From NCBI GenBank assembly GCA_034401135.1, contig JAWZSP010000003.1, forward strand, positions 3,100,001 through 3,164,000: DNA of 64,000 nt, in the 5' to 3' direction. A program made the position numbers and the translations under genes. Positions 36,828 through 48,904 of this stretch are shown here, in pieces. The DNA is from Volutella citrinella (Eukaryota; Ascomycota; Sordariomycetes; Hypocreales; Nectriaceae). The first letter of the stretch is position 1. Each line of letters starts with the position of its first letter. The notes under the pieces are model-generated. The model saw only the letters and a list, made by a program, of their open reading frames with translations. It had not been told where the DNA came from and did no database searches.

Positions 36828-38033
36828 CTACCACTTCAATGTCTTCAAGAAGACGCTGGACGTCGACCTGCTTGGGACATTGGCCGCCTTGGTTGGCACG
36901 GAGCCATCGAGCCTCGTCGTCACGGAGACCATCTCAGAAGGAGTGTGCTTGCTGAGCCTGCCGAAGGGGCTTCGGATGCTCCATTTGGACTCTCGACGGA
37001 GGCGAGGCTCGTCGTTCTGGCTCCAGTCCACGCGTCGCATCTCGACCACGCTGGCTCTGCCCACGTTGATGACGCTGCCACGGCGGCACGACCCAGCAGA
37101 CGTGGTGTCTGATGGGCACCGGTCAAAGTCGGAGCGGTACGGCGAGCTCGAGGTCGAGTAGTAGTAGGAAGAGAGAGGGCTTGACACGGACGACGACCCG
37201 GACTCGCGGCGGTAGATGGATGACGCATAAGAGTCGCGCCGAAAGCCTCCGGAATACTGCTCACGCCGGAGAGAGCCAGTCAGCGAGTCTTTGCAGAGGT
37301 CCTGGGCGGCCCTGGCTCTCATGATACCCGTACTGCCTCGGCGGGCGGGATCCAATTCGGCAGTCACATCGAAGCCCTTGTTGTAGTGGTGAGGCTGGAG
37401 TGAGTGGCGTGCCTCCCATGATCGGTACTCCTCCCCCTCCTCGGCACTCTCTAGGACAGTGGGGGGGATGTGGCCGCGAGCACCGCCGAGGCCCTGGGCC
37501 CTCTGAGCCAGGCTCTGGTACTCCTGGTATGCCATTGTTCCGTTGTTGAGGGGGCGGTGTCCAGGAATGGGCTTCATGTGCTTGTTGGCCTCCTGGGCCA
37601 TCTTCTGAGTAATGGGCTCGACGGTAGTGGTTCGAGCAAACTGAGCCGCGGCAAACTTGGGTACATGCCGATAGTTTGACGGCTTGGCTTCCTGCTCGGG
37701 TGCGTAATTGGATCCCTTGATGCTGAAGTGGTTGAAGAGGCCTCCGCGTCGAGACGATGTTGTCGAAGAGTTGGCCCCTGACTTGTCCCTCTTGGTTGAG
37801 AAGAACTTGCTGTGCCTTTGCTTTTTGGTTGAGGAATCCTTTGGGCCGGAAAGTGAAGCATCCAAGGACTCATTTTCGTGCGCAGTCACCACGATGGACA
37901 ACTTTCTCGTCAGCTCCTTTGGGTCAAACGGTTCCAGAATTAACTTGGTAGGCCGGGGCTTGTTCTTCGGCATCATAACGGCTCTCTGGTCATCCATAGC
38001 CATATTCAGGTGATAGACTGTGGCTGCTCCCAT
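36828..38033 (-). CDS. Ser/Arg-rich protein of unknown function
   Basis: Intronless, 401 residues from the ATG at 38031-38033; the same frame is open for 23 more codons upstream but lacks an earlier ATG. I recognise no catalytic domain. The N-terminus has KLILEPFDPKELTRKLSIVV, then a basic low-complexity segment (KKQRHSKFFSTKRDK). The middle is more ordered (KFAAAQFARTTTVEPITQKM; MAYQEYQSLAQRAQGL). The C-terminal third is rich in Ser, Tyr and Arg with many RRxS/RRES-type sites, as expected of a kinase-regulated disordered protein. Clean codon usage over 1.2 kb and the lack of stops support a real gene. A second in-frame start (MAMDDQ) 11 codons later is possible. Confidence 0.7.
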   Translation of the reverse strand: MGAATVYHLNMAMDDQRAVMMPKNKPRPTKLILEPFDPKELTRKLSIVVTAHENESLDASLSGPKDSSTKKQRHSKFFSTKRDKSGANSSTTSSRRGGLFNHFSIKGSNYAPEQEAKPSNYRHVPKFAAAQFARTTTVEPITQKMAQEANKHMKPIPGHRPLNNGTMAYQEYQSLAQRAQGLGGARGHIPPTVLESAEEGEEYRSWEARHSLQPHHYNKGFDVTAELDPARRGSTGIMRARAAQDLCKDSLTGSLRREQYSGGFRRDSYASSIYRRESGSSSVSSPLSSYYYSTSSSPYRSDFDRCPSDTTSAGSCRRGSVINVGRASVVEMRRVDWSQNDEPRLRRESKWSIRSPFGRLSKHTPSEMVSVTTRLDGSVPTKAANVPSRSTSSVFLKTLKW

Positions 38034-41000
38034 TTTGGGTGTACAAAGATAGAGGCTAAAATAAAGCGTTGCAACGGACAAAGTGTATGTATGGATTGAC
38101 AAAGCCGTTTACTGCTTGTGTCACTCTTCCTCGTGGCAAAGAATGCTTGCTTCCGTCATGAGTTCCAACAGCCCAAGACGAAGGGGAATGTCTTGATAGA
38201 TATAAGATTCTCCGGACAGAGCATGGAGTGAACTCTCTCGGGGCCGGAACCTTACGCGCATAGGGGCATTCGGACTCACGGGAACCCCATAGGGCCTGGC
38301 CCAAGACAAGAAAGTCAGAATCCATCCCAAGACCCCCAACTAGGACAAGATATCGGAGTAAGGGTTCCGGGTCTAACTGACTCCAGCAGCTCATGGCGGC
38401 AAACTGTGGAGCGGTTCAGCCAGAGGTTAATTTGGCATGTGTGATAGCTGGCGATTCCCACAACCAGGAGTGCCGGTCCGCATCGCCGGGCCAAGCCGAA
38501 CTCCTCCAAAGTCGATAATGAAGAGTGCTGACCAGGAACTGCGGAACAGAGTACCCATCTGACACTCAGCGGGCGTACATCCTTGCGAGCTAATATTCAT
38601 TCTAGTATGATACTTGCGCACAATGCTGCCTTGCTGTCTTTACCCATCGCGGCTTGAAAGAGCTTCGCCAAGAACAGGGGCTACGGCGGGACTGCACGAG
38701 TCCAATTCGTGGCAGCCTGACCAATGCCTCATAGGGAAACAAACTGCTCGCTGCTGTTTGCGTCAATGCCCACCCAAAGAGAGACTTGAAGCAGGCTTGG
38801 CAGGCCAGTCAGCCTCTGTAGCCCAGCGGGACAGGTATGGAGAATGACTCTGTGTCCGAGATATACACCAATTGGGATAGTCTCTCGAATAGGCAGTGAT
38901 GGAATGTTGCTAATGGGCTAGGCCGCAAGTAGTGTGAACTATGGACATTCTCTGTTTTGACAAGGCGGAAGCTCGTCACTTCCGCTCGGATGTGGCTACT
39001 TACTGCAAGATGGCGTCGATGGCAGTTATATCCAGCTAATAGGAGCTCTTCTAGCTCTTCCGAGGCAGCGTCGCCTCTTACTCTAATCTCGAGCCTGACA
39101 ACCCAACGCCGTGTGAAGCGACCTGCTAGATATCAATGCTCTGAAGTCTGAGACATAGACTAACCCAAGCTGCAAGCGGTAAGAAATCTCCTGGCTCCTA
39201 GCTTCGATTGCGGCTGCAACTGAATCGCTGCCCCTCCGATCTTCCGCCTCCATGTCATGGGTCTAGTGACAGCTTCGAATATATCGAAAATGTGGCCCAC
39301 ATGTAGGGAAGGCTAGAGCCAATTGACAGGTGACAGCGCAGCCATCATACCCGCCAATCGATCCCCAGGCCGTTGCCATAGGATGGGATCGGGCTGCCCT
39401 ATCGTGTCGGGAATGTGCCAAGGGCTGCCGGCCCTGCGATAAGAGGCCTCTGAGAGACGAACGGGCAACTATTCTAGGGGCGTGGTAACCACCTCCCAAT
39501 GGCCTAAGATGCCCAGATCTCGACGATGTGTTCAGGCTCCGCAGGTTAGTGCTTGCCCAGATAGTTAGCATCGCAAAGTGAGCGCCCGCATGGTAATCCT
39601 AAATCACGGCTTCCTAGAGCCCAGCTCACATCGGTCCCACGCCAAGTTGGTCATTCGGACAAGCATGGCAACCCCGTCAACTGTTTCACGGAGGGAGCTT
39701 TCCGTGTGTCGAAGCGACAGAACCCAATCGGAGAACTGATCGAGGGAAGATTCCGATGATCGAACCGCGATCGCAAGATCAGTTGGCAGATTGGGCAGCA
39801 GGAATGCTCAGCAAAGATCGGGAGGCTGGCAGTAAGGGTCGAGATGTGGATCGGGCGGGTGCCGTCCGGGACCGGGCCATCCGTGGCAGGTGCGACACCG
39901 ACCCAAACCTTGTCCGACAGTTTGGCAGTCAAACTCCAACAGATGCCGGAAGGGTTCCCCCAAAACTTTGGGTGCCTTGCCATACACAGTTTGGCAGGCT
40001 GCTAGCCTATCCGTCCCGCTGCGGGCAGCAGTCATTCTAGAAGTCTCGGAGTGCTACTCAGCACATGCCATCCTGTCCCAGAAACGAGCAGGATTGTCCG
40101 TCGCCCGTTGGGGCCAGCAGGGGCCACGCCTTGGTTACGCATCAAGCGATCCTTATTGATGGCCAGGGGCCGGGTTCATGGAGCAGCCACGAGGCACCGC
40201 ATGTGTCAACGACGGCCTGAAACGAATCTGTACAACAAACATCCGCATGACCGGGTAGCGTTACTAATAGACCTTTCAAGCTCCAGGCGGTCTCTGTCTC
40301 TTTTCCCTCTCCCTTCTCCACCTTCGCCTGTCTTTCTCTTCGGCGGCCCCGTTGGAGAAACCTATAACACGCTGCAGAATGCTCCATGCTCTCGGTAATT
40401 GAATGAGTGACGGGTTTCCATCAAGCATTGGGAAGTTGCCTTGCGTTGACAGCCGTGATTTCTAGTGCACTGGCTTAAGATCTTCGGGTTGTTGGCGACG
40501 AGTCGGAGACTGGAATTCGGAGGATGCGTAGTGAACCCCATTCTTGGGAAGGTGAGCTACGGGAATAATCATCTGCGTGACCAGTGGCGGGTAGTTGAAA
40601 GCCGGGACTAAGCTTGTTCCTTCGATGCGAACTACTCACCTAGGGTAGCGCTATGGCGACTGCAAAGCCTTCGCGAATTACCAAGAACTCGCTTTTAAGT
40701 ACCTCAAAGTGAGTCGCCTAGAGGAAGACGGAATGGTCATTCTCAGGCAATAATCAATTTTAGGCGCTCGGCGATGCTTGGGTGACGAAAAATTGGTGCT
40801 GCTGGCCTGCCACGTCCTGGTTACCTATCATCATCAGCCCAATTGTGATTTCCTCATCCGGCTTACAAGTGTCCCCTAGCACCACGTTGAGAAGGGGCCA
40901 TAGCTTGCTATGTAGTCCGGCGAAAGGCAACACTATAATTATCAATCCGTCTAGATTTCTGCGGGCCTGCATCGCGTCTCCGCCCGTTCCTCATGGGCGT

Positions 41001-42831
41001 CAGTGCTTCACGATGCGGGCGGGAGCCCATGCGTGCCGCCAAACGCCCTGTCTGTGCTAGGTCAAGGTCTTGGCCAGAGGGCCTAGGCCATCAGGCATGG
41101 GCTGGATGTCTTTAATTAGCAACCCGTAGACATCTTTCGTCACCGTCCTCTTTGCTGTCCTCGAAGGATGAGGGTTATGGAGGGGCCTACTACGCAGTAG
41201 GAGATGGCTACATTAGTGGCAACACAAACCCCAAGCCAGCATGGTACTATTCGCAGCTATCGATGTCTAGAATTGGCCGTGTTGGTGCCTCTTGGCCAGG
41301 GTGTGGGCTGGATGGGCGGGAGGGGAAGAGGGGGGATTGGCCGAACCCCTCCACCCTGGTCGGCTCACGCTCATTGCTCGAGCTCAGTAATTAATCACTG
41401 CTCGTAATTACAGTCTCGACCCAAAGCAGTACATGCAGCACTGTATTTGGGGTAATGACGAACGCGCCACAGCTACTTGACCAGCTCTGGTCGTATCGTA
41501 CCAATCTTATGCAGCCCCAACTGGCACCCGGCACCCCAGGTTGACTTAGCCCGAACCCAAGAGATGGAAAACGTGAACCGACCCTCGCTGTCGCCCTGCT
41601 CCGTCGTCGGTCGACTTGCTGAGCTACACAGTACAGAGTAATAATTAATTAGCTATCCCGGCCGCGCCAGCACGAGCCTCACCACCGCCGTCACCGTCAC
41701 ACGCTGAGCCTTAAGGCTCGCCTTTCCCTCTCCCTCTCGCCCCTCCCCTCCGCTCCTGTCCTGTGTCTGAACACCATCCGGTGCAGCCCTGTAGACTTTC
41801 AATCGGAGCTGCTTCACCATCGTTTTGGCGCCGCAGATTGACTGACTCAAACACAACCGCCAAACCAACCTTCTTTGTCTCAGTCACCTGCGACTCGCCC
41901 CTCCTTACCGACAGAGCTGGGCCCCTCAACCGCCCCTCAACGCCCCTCAATCGCCGGGCTCTCGTCCGGGACGCGCTCGCTTGCAGCCACATCTCAACCG
42001 GCGAGCTGCCGACTCGGCGGCCCATACTGCGCGCCCGCTACCTGAAGTATCTAGGTAAGTAAGTTCGGTACTGTCTACAGTCAGTTCGCCTCCATCGGCT
42101 GGGGTAGCGCGCCCAGAGGGAGCGCCTGCTTGCTTGCTTGATTGATTGAAGCTCATTCGGCGTCGTAGGCGAAACACGAGACATCCTCCCGTGTAGCAAT
42201 AACCCGTCGCCGTGGAGGCCCCTCAATCTGCACGCCCCAATCCGCAGTTGCACAGCAAGCCAGCTCTTGGCCACCTATACTGTCGCCCCGAGCAGACGCA
42301 AAGCACAAGCGGCATATCTGCGCTGGCGCATCCCCTCGCCGTCTGCTGGTCGGCCCTCGACTTATCAGCTTGCTCTGGTGCAGGCCATTGGCCCCATTCG
42401 TTGGCGCAGCTGTCCAGTTGCAAAAGCCTCAAGGGTTGAAGCGGCGTCCGTCTCTCCCCTCCCTGCGCTCCGCCGCGCGCCTGACTGCCATCGGTCTGTT
42501 TGTCCGGTCAGTAGCAACTTCTCCTGATCTTTTCTCCTTGGCCTCGGTGTCTTGCCTCTCTCATCTATTCTTTTGCCTCCTCGTGCATTTTTGGGTCGGT
42601 CGGCCCCCTTCCCTCGCCGGCATCAGCCGTCCCAATCCAATGCGCATGTCTCTTTGCGCTGCGCCCACCAACGTTCGCTTGTGCCTTTTCCCCACGTCTC
42701 CATTTTGGCTAGCCACACCAGCTCTCCCTCTCCCCACCGCCGTTCCCTTGGCTCGCTCGACGTTGCTCTGCTTTGTTGGCAGTCATCCTATGTCCTTCGT
42801 TATTCCTTCGTCAAGTCGCTAGACTGCGACC
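38034..42831. other. 4.8-kb gap, RasGEF-gene leader at its right end
   Basis: The first part holds the promoter of the unknown minus-strand gene. From about 41640 to 42831 the plus strand is strongly C/T-rich, matching the leader of the RasGEF gene. Between 38100 and 41600 there are only short open frames. At 39640-40060 an imperfect repeat of the octamer tttggcag appears twice; no transposon ends or coding remnants are evident. Confidence 0.45.
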
Positions 42832-45800
42832 ATGCGCCCCGATCATGCTAGCCCTCGACGTGCTCACCCGACATCAGGCTCCTTGCCCGCGCCCCAATCG
42901 CCTCCTGGGGCCAATCCTGGCTCTGATCGCTCTTCCTCCCACGCTTCTCCGGGCGACATCCGCACCGCCTCTCCAACTGCAACGGGTCTAATCCCAGCGA
43001 CGCGCACACATCGGCCGAGCCCGAGTATCGGCCGCCGTGACTCTGTTGGATCCATCATCGACGACCCTTTCTTCACACAATACGACCCGACAGCTCCCGC
43101 CGACGACACTGTCTCGCAGGAGTCTGACGGGAGCTCCGTTTACCAGTCTCTCTCCGACGAAGACGACAACCTCCTCGGTGACAAGGACAAGGGCCTGGGC
43201 ATCAAACCCATTCCTGATCCCGCCGACAACCCGCAACCCCTCGACCGAGCCCACGACAGCGATGAAAGGAACCCCAATTCCTACTGGCCACCCCCCCGTC
43301 GAGACTCTTTGACCCCCAACCCGTCTGCCTACCAGGTATGTACTGTGCTGTCTGCTTCACCTCCAAGCCCCACCCGCCATTGATCAATCGCGGGGCATGG
43401 CCTGTACTGGACTGCATATGAGCCTGAGACACGTCGATGCTGCGGGGGCCATGTATGATGTACTGACCGTTGGAATTGCTTCTTAGTCGCCGGCTTTCCC
43501 CGCCGCCATGGAGAACTTCAACATTGCCGTCATTGGCTCCACTGGAGTCGGAAAATCGTCATTTGTACAGCGCGTCCTGGGTCTATCCCGGCCGCCTATA
43601 TCCCATGCCTCTCATGTTCGCATGTCTCTTGACAACGTTTCCCACGTCATCACCCTGCTCGAGTTAGACTCTGAGTATTTCGAACTCAACCCATCCCAGC
43701 CTATACAATGGCCGAAACAAATCAATGGCCACATCGTGCCACGTGTGGACGCTGCTCTAGTACTCTACGATGTTATGAACCGCGAATCAGTTAGTGAGCT
43801 GACACAAACCCTGGGTATGACTCTGCTGCTCTCCTTGCTCTCCTTCCATTAGTAACCTCGATTTAGCTACTCTCGCTCAATCTGGCCTTCCGTCCAGTCT
43901 TGTGGCATGCAAGTGCGAGAACCCCGAGAGTACTTGGGCGGTAGACGTTGACAAGATATCAAACCACCCTCTTTTCCGTTGCTGCGTTGGCACGTACAAA
44001 CTCTCGGCTGAAAAGCCGGAGATCGCCAGAATGTGCCTCCAGGCAATCCTCAGAGTTGCCGTGAATAATAGAAGAGGTAGAGACCTCCCTTTTGTTCTCA
44101 ATCTTTGGGGTGTCGGCCACTGACCATAATGTGCAGAGGAGACTAGCGAAACGGCAGTCTCACGCCGCCGAGCCCAGTCAGCAGCCAACCTTGAAGCTCC
44201 CGATCCCAGCGCCGGACGCCCCATGAGCCAACAGAGCAAACACAGCCGAGCAAGTTCCGATTTCTCCCTCCTCCGCGGGTTTTCCAACCCTTCCAACAAC
44301 GACAACTACCGACAACCCACTCGAAGTCCTCGTCTCCCTCAATCTGCAGGTGGTACTGCTGGCATAGGCTCAGGTACGGGAATGGGAGACCAGCCTCAGC
44401 CCCAAAGTGTCAGCAGCATGCTGAGAACACCAGGAATCCGTCTAGACAAGCCAAACACCGATTCTTTCTTGGATGTAGAGGAATCAGATGCCGAGTCGTA
44501 TCAGTATTCCGAGGATATACCCATTCTACAACGAAATGACGATGTGGTGCTCGACAAGCCCACCAAGGTCGCCGGTGTAACCTTCGACGAGTTGGTAGAT
44601 CGACTCCTTGCTCCTAGGTTGTCCAGGGCAGATCACAACTTTTCCGACATCTTCCTCTGCCTCTATCGCAAATTTGCGGCGCCGGGCGAGCTCTTCTCTG
44701 CAATCCTCTCCCGGCTGGACCAGGTTCGCGAAGACAAGAACGCCCACTACTTGTCCAGGACGGCCACCCAACTACGAATGATAGAGATGGTGGACAAGTG
44801 GGTGTCACTCTACCCTGGGGACTTTGCTCGTCCCCTAACCCGGCGGAACCTGGAGGAGTTCATCCGGCATCTATCCACAGAGCCCATCTTCTCCATAGCC
44901 GCCCAGCACATGAGGAGAAACCTACACGTTCACGTCTTCGAGGACGACGATACCGGCTGGGCAAATTCTGATGACGCCGGTGACATACTCGCGAGCGAAA
45001 TTTTGAACAAGGATGTCAGCGATCTCTCGTCCAGCGTCATCGCATTGCAGGTTGAAGATGATCCAAATGACAGGCCATCCGGCAGCTCAGAGGTGTCACT
45101 GGTAGAGAGAGGAAGCAGTGTCGGGAGCCAGTTCCACGGATACGACGAGTACGACCGAGAGGCAGCAATGCTTGAACCGACGGATAACCTACCAATGAAC
45201 AAGTTTCGATACCATATTTTTATGGACATCCCCGAGGATGACATTGCAGACGAACTCACACGAATTGACTGGATAATGTTCTCGTCCATCAAGATTCGAG
45301 ACTTTGTTCGACACGTCAGCCTGTCTGCGGCCCAGAAGGAGAAGTGCAAGAGTCTTCGCAACGTCAATCGCATGATCAATCACTTCAACCATGTGGCAAA
45401 ATGGGTTGCCAACATGGTTCTACTACGAGACAAGCCCAAGCATCGGGCGCAGATCCTGGAAAAGTTCATGACTATTGCACTAAAGTTGCGGCTGTTGAAC
45501 AACTACAACGGCCTGGCAGCCGTCCTTGCTGGTGTGAATGGAACAGCAATCCACCGACTAGCACAGACTCGCAGCCTGGTCCCTCCCGAAGTGCACAAGC
45601 GATTTGCCCGCTTGGGTATTCTGATGGGGACCCAGAAGAGCCATTTTGCTTATCGTCTGGCATGGGAGAACTCTCCATTGCCACGAATCCCCTTCATTCC
45701 CCTCCATCGCAGAGACTTGGTCTCGGCGGAAGAGGGTAGCAAAGCTTTTGTCGGGCCCGATGAGGACCGAATTAATTGGAAGAAATTCGAGGTGTTGGGA

Positions 45801-46067
45801 GAGGTGCTTCTTCCAATCATGAGGAGCCAAGGCGCTTCGTATCCGAATCTTTCCAAGCACGACGCAGCAAGGGAGCTGATTCTGGGCTGCCGCATGCCAA
45901 CAGACGAAGAGGTATGCAAATTCCGAGTGTGGACCTGGGCGATACGGTATCCGCTGCTAACCTGAGAATTCTAGGACATCTACCAGCGAAGTGTGCAGCT
46001 TGAGAGCGGGGCTGGAGGCCTTGCCGAACCTGCCAAGAAGAAGTTTCCTTGGTTTGCCAAAGCGTAA
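42832..46067 (+). CDS. RasGEF protein with N-terminal degenerate Ras-like domain
   Basis: Five exons, 42832-43335, 43487-43814, 43867-44076, 44137-45911 and 45975-46067, encode 969 residues; introns of 151, 52, 60 and 63 bp all join in frame. Residues 1-168 are disordered, Ser/Pro/Asp-rich. A Ras-like fold starts at about 178: FNIAVIGSTGVGKSSFV has a good P-loop (GSTGVGKS, 185-192) and VDAALVLYDVMNRESV fits the following strand. The G3 DxxG motif is not seen, and the NKxD position reads CKCE, so nucleotide binding may be altered. A RasGEF-N segment begins near 490 (VAGVTFDELVDRLL). The catalytic CDC25-homology domain lies at about 710-935 (FMDIPEDDIADELTRIDWIM, NHFNHVAKWVANMVL, RIPFIPLHRRDL). 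It should activate a Ras- or Rap/Bud1-type GTPase; which one is unknown. The C-terminus FPWFAKA is short and basic. Confidence 0.88.
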
Positions 46068-46521
46068 GGAGTTTGGGGGAGCATTTTGGTACATATTGCA
46101 CATTTGGATGAGTTCGACGGCCATGCTATCTATAGACCTGTAACCACCGCGGTTTTGATTCCAGCGAACATTAAATCAGCCTACCGAGCGACGGGCAGAA
46201 GAGCAGGGCTCTTTGACATTTGGATATGTTTGAACGCTTACCTACGTACTGAATTGGAACGGAATTTATGCACCAGTCGGTGCTTGGTGCTTGCCAGCTC
46301 CTTCCTGCCCACAGATCCTTCCGCCTCACCGACGCCTTCCCTGATGCCTTACGCCCTTGCCACCTGCCTAACTGCGGGTCAATCCGCCACAAGCATCAGT
46401 GATCCCTTTCCTGCTCCTGATTGCCGAATTCATGCGCGAGGATCATCACGAGGCAGTCGTGCCAACCCCGTTTGTCATACTTTAGCCATTTGAAGGATGT
46501 CGCCCGGGTTCTGCATGTCTC
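46068..46521. other. Intergenic between tandem plus-strand genes
   Basis: This 454-bp spacer should carry the RasGEF 3' UTR and the promoter of the next gene. No distinct element is seen. Confidence 0.5.
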
Positions 46522-48197
46522 ATGGCGTCCTTTTCCCTCCCAAACCTTCGGGTTTTTTCCAAAAAGACGGGTATCGAGCTCACTGCGACCGCCTCTCTTC
46601 GCCTTGATCTTCCAGATGCCCTGTCCCAATCAACATCCCTGGAACACCTCATTGGCGCGATAGCCGAATCGCATCTCTGGCTGTCTCGGACAGGCTCCTG
46701 CTACATCCAATTGTCGTTCATCATCGATCATCAGACAACTGTCGAGGGGCTTAACCTTCAAGCCTTAGGCTGGGCAATTCAAAATCTCGATGTACGCTCC
46801 TTTTATCACCAAGATTCACACTCTCAATTGGGTCTAAACTTATCGGCAGCTTTGGGGTGGCTTGGGACTTCGGCTCATGCAACAAGACCCCGCCGAAACC
46901 ACAGCTTCTGGCCTGCTTAGCTTTTCTATCCAGCACCCCAACCTAGCTTCTGCCCTTACTCCGCCAAGAGGCGCTTGCGTTGCGGGTTTTCGGGCATGCA
47001 CAATCTCTATCAATATCGCGAGAGCCGCAGTCGCACGCCCACGAAGGACCGCACCTCCAAAGCAAAGCAAGAAACGCAAACGTTCCCGCACGGCAAAGAA
47101 GGAGGCTAGGAAATACGAAACAACAGCAGATAAACTCTGCTCGCTTCTAGACCCTAATGACCTCATGGCCATTGATTCTTTTATCAACGATTTGAATGTC
47201 AACGCCCCTGCCACCCAGCCAGGAGGGCGCCCCGACATAAGAGCTACGCAGAAGCAGCTGGCTGCAGATGAAGTCGTATCGACTGTGATATCTGAACATC
47301 TAATGCATATAATGTTTGAGCGACTTCTCCTTGGGCCTAAACTGAAGCTGAAAGATATCGACGTTGACGGCGGACCCGCCTCCTGCGGCCTCACGCGGCT
47401 CGCACCTGGCGTTTTCCATGTCTCGTATTTACAGGTAGGTGAAGCGAGCTCGGCCTAGTCTCTATAGAACCGGCACTGACTTCGACTGGTAGGCCATATC
47501 TGATCGTGCTGTTCATTTGTCATCCATTTCTTCGTCTCTGGCACGCATGAGTAAGGCAGAATCACCTAGCCTTAGGCGCAAGGTCCTAAATTTGGGGCAC
47601 TCGCGATTGAAAGCTACAGCTACTCATTCCCAGGGCAAACTTGGTGAGCGACAGAACATTGTTGATGGAATTGAGACCAAGGTATGGAACGTCATCCTGG
47701 ACAATACCAAGATGCCTCCTATTAAGGTGAAGTCGTGTCGAGATTTGTTAAATGAAACACAAGCGGAGTCGAGATGCCCACCCATGACGGAATCGGCCTG
47801 CGTAGATGCAACACCTTTCGTGACAGAGAGTTGGCCGTTGAGAGTCAACACAACCTGGGCCATGGGCTCTGCGAGTAACCAACTCTCGTCTACCTCTGAG
47901 GAATTCAACAAGAATGACAATTGGTCGCCGGACGTCAGGTGGACACCCCAAAGTAGCCAATCCTGGAGCTCAAACCCTCCGAAAACCTCTCAACCAAGTG
48001 GACGTATAAATAGCGACCACTTTGAACCGAATTATGTATGGACCGACAGTCAAAGCTCAACTTCTTCCGTTGTCTTCAGTCCCCTGATACCCATTGAGCA
48101 ACCGGCGAGCTCGCAAGATAGTGATCTCTTTCAGGGCCTTCAAAGGGGGGCAATAATGTTTTCTGCATTTGATGGTTGGCTACCCGCGAATAAGTAA
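46522..48197 (+). CDS. Unknown protein, 519 residues, three exons
   Basis: Exons 46522-46791, 46850-47434 and 47493-48197 join in phase 0 across two 58-bp introns (GTACGC and GTAGGT donors; CGGCAG and GGTAG acceptors; CTGAC branch site in intron 2). The first 170 residues look folded, with alternating strands and helices (SCYIQLSFIIDHQTTVEGLN, LGLRLMQQ). A strongly basic patch follows (PPKQSKKRKRSRTAKKEARK), a probable nuclear localisation signal. Next comes a helical region (DEVVSTVISEHLMHIMFERL). The C-terminal 200 residues are Ser/Asn/Trp/Gln-rich and disordered. I recognise no family. A nuclear protein is a reasonable inference from the basic patch only. Codon usage is more AT-rich than the flanking genes, which fits a fast-evolving or lowly expressed gene. 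Confidence 0.72.
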
Positions 48198-48655
48198 GAG
48201 ATGTAGAAAGCGAATGTATGAGCGCGACATGGCGAACGCGAGGGACAATCTTAATTGGTGCATGAAGATTAATATAAAAATCTGAATCGGACGAAATCCA
48301 GTTGCGATGCTCGTGGGCTAGTGTAAAGTGCAGATACATTCTCTCGGCTCAGCGAAAACACCCCCCCCCCAAACAAAAGAAGTAAAACCGGAGTAAGTTT
48401 TCCCCTCCACGAGCCCATCCATCCCAACTCGCTCAACGATGTATGATGCAGCGCATAAGGCGGGGCTGGCCCCCAAGGAAGGAAAACGAAAGGAGATGAT
48501 CTGTCTCGCGCCCAATTCAATGCCCCGAGAAGCTGGCAGTCGAGTTTATGCACGACATTAGAAAAGAAAGGCGGGGGAAATGAAAAATATCGCTTGTGAA
48601 ATGAATTGCCGACGCCGGTTCTTTATCTTTTTGGACCCTGTCAACTGGGACCAGT
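48198..48655. other. Convergent 3' region with C homopolymer
   Basis: 458 bp between facing stops; it holds a run of ten C at 48361-48370. No gene is seen. Confidence 0.6.
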
Positions 48656-48904
48656 TCATGGCGTCCTCTTGATGAAGCGTTGGAAAAGCGGCGGTTGGCT
48701 TTGCTTCTTCTGCTTCTTGTCAAGCATGGCCTGGCGTTGCTCCGGCTTCAGAGTGGCATAGCCAATGTACCAGAGGAGGACGCTCTGCAAGATGATAGTG
48801 ACGAGGACGATGAGGAGGATGGTGAAAAGAATTGGCTGGTCATTGAGGACAGCGACGGCCTCGTTGGTGGCGCCAATAGCAGAAAACCAATCGAATTGAC
48901 CCAT
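48656..48904 (-). CDS. Small single-pass membrane protein, 82 residues
   Basis: It starts MGQFDWFSAIGATNEAVAVL, with one long hydrophobic helix at about residues 24-50 (PILFTILLIVLVTIILQSVL...), then a basic, Gln/Lys-rich tail (LDKKQKKQSQ) ending FQRFIKRTP. The layout suggests a short N-terminus, one membrane span and a positively charged cytosolic tail, as in small ER or mitochondrial membrane proteins. The open frame extends upstream of this ATG, but the preceding residues look like leader sequence. No family recognised. Upstream and on the other strand lies the uS5m gene. Confidence 0.6.
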   Translation of the reverse strand: MGQFDWFSAIGATNEAVAVLNDQPILFTILLIVLVTIILQSVLLWYIGYATLKPEQRQAMLDKKQKKQSQPPLFQRFIKRTP

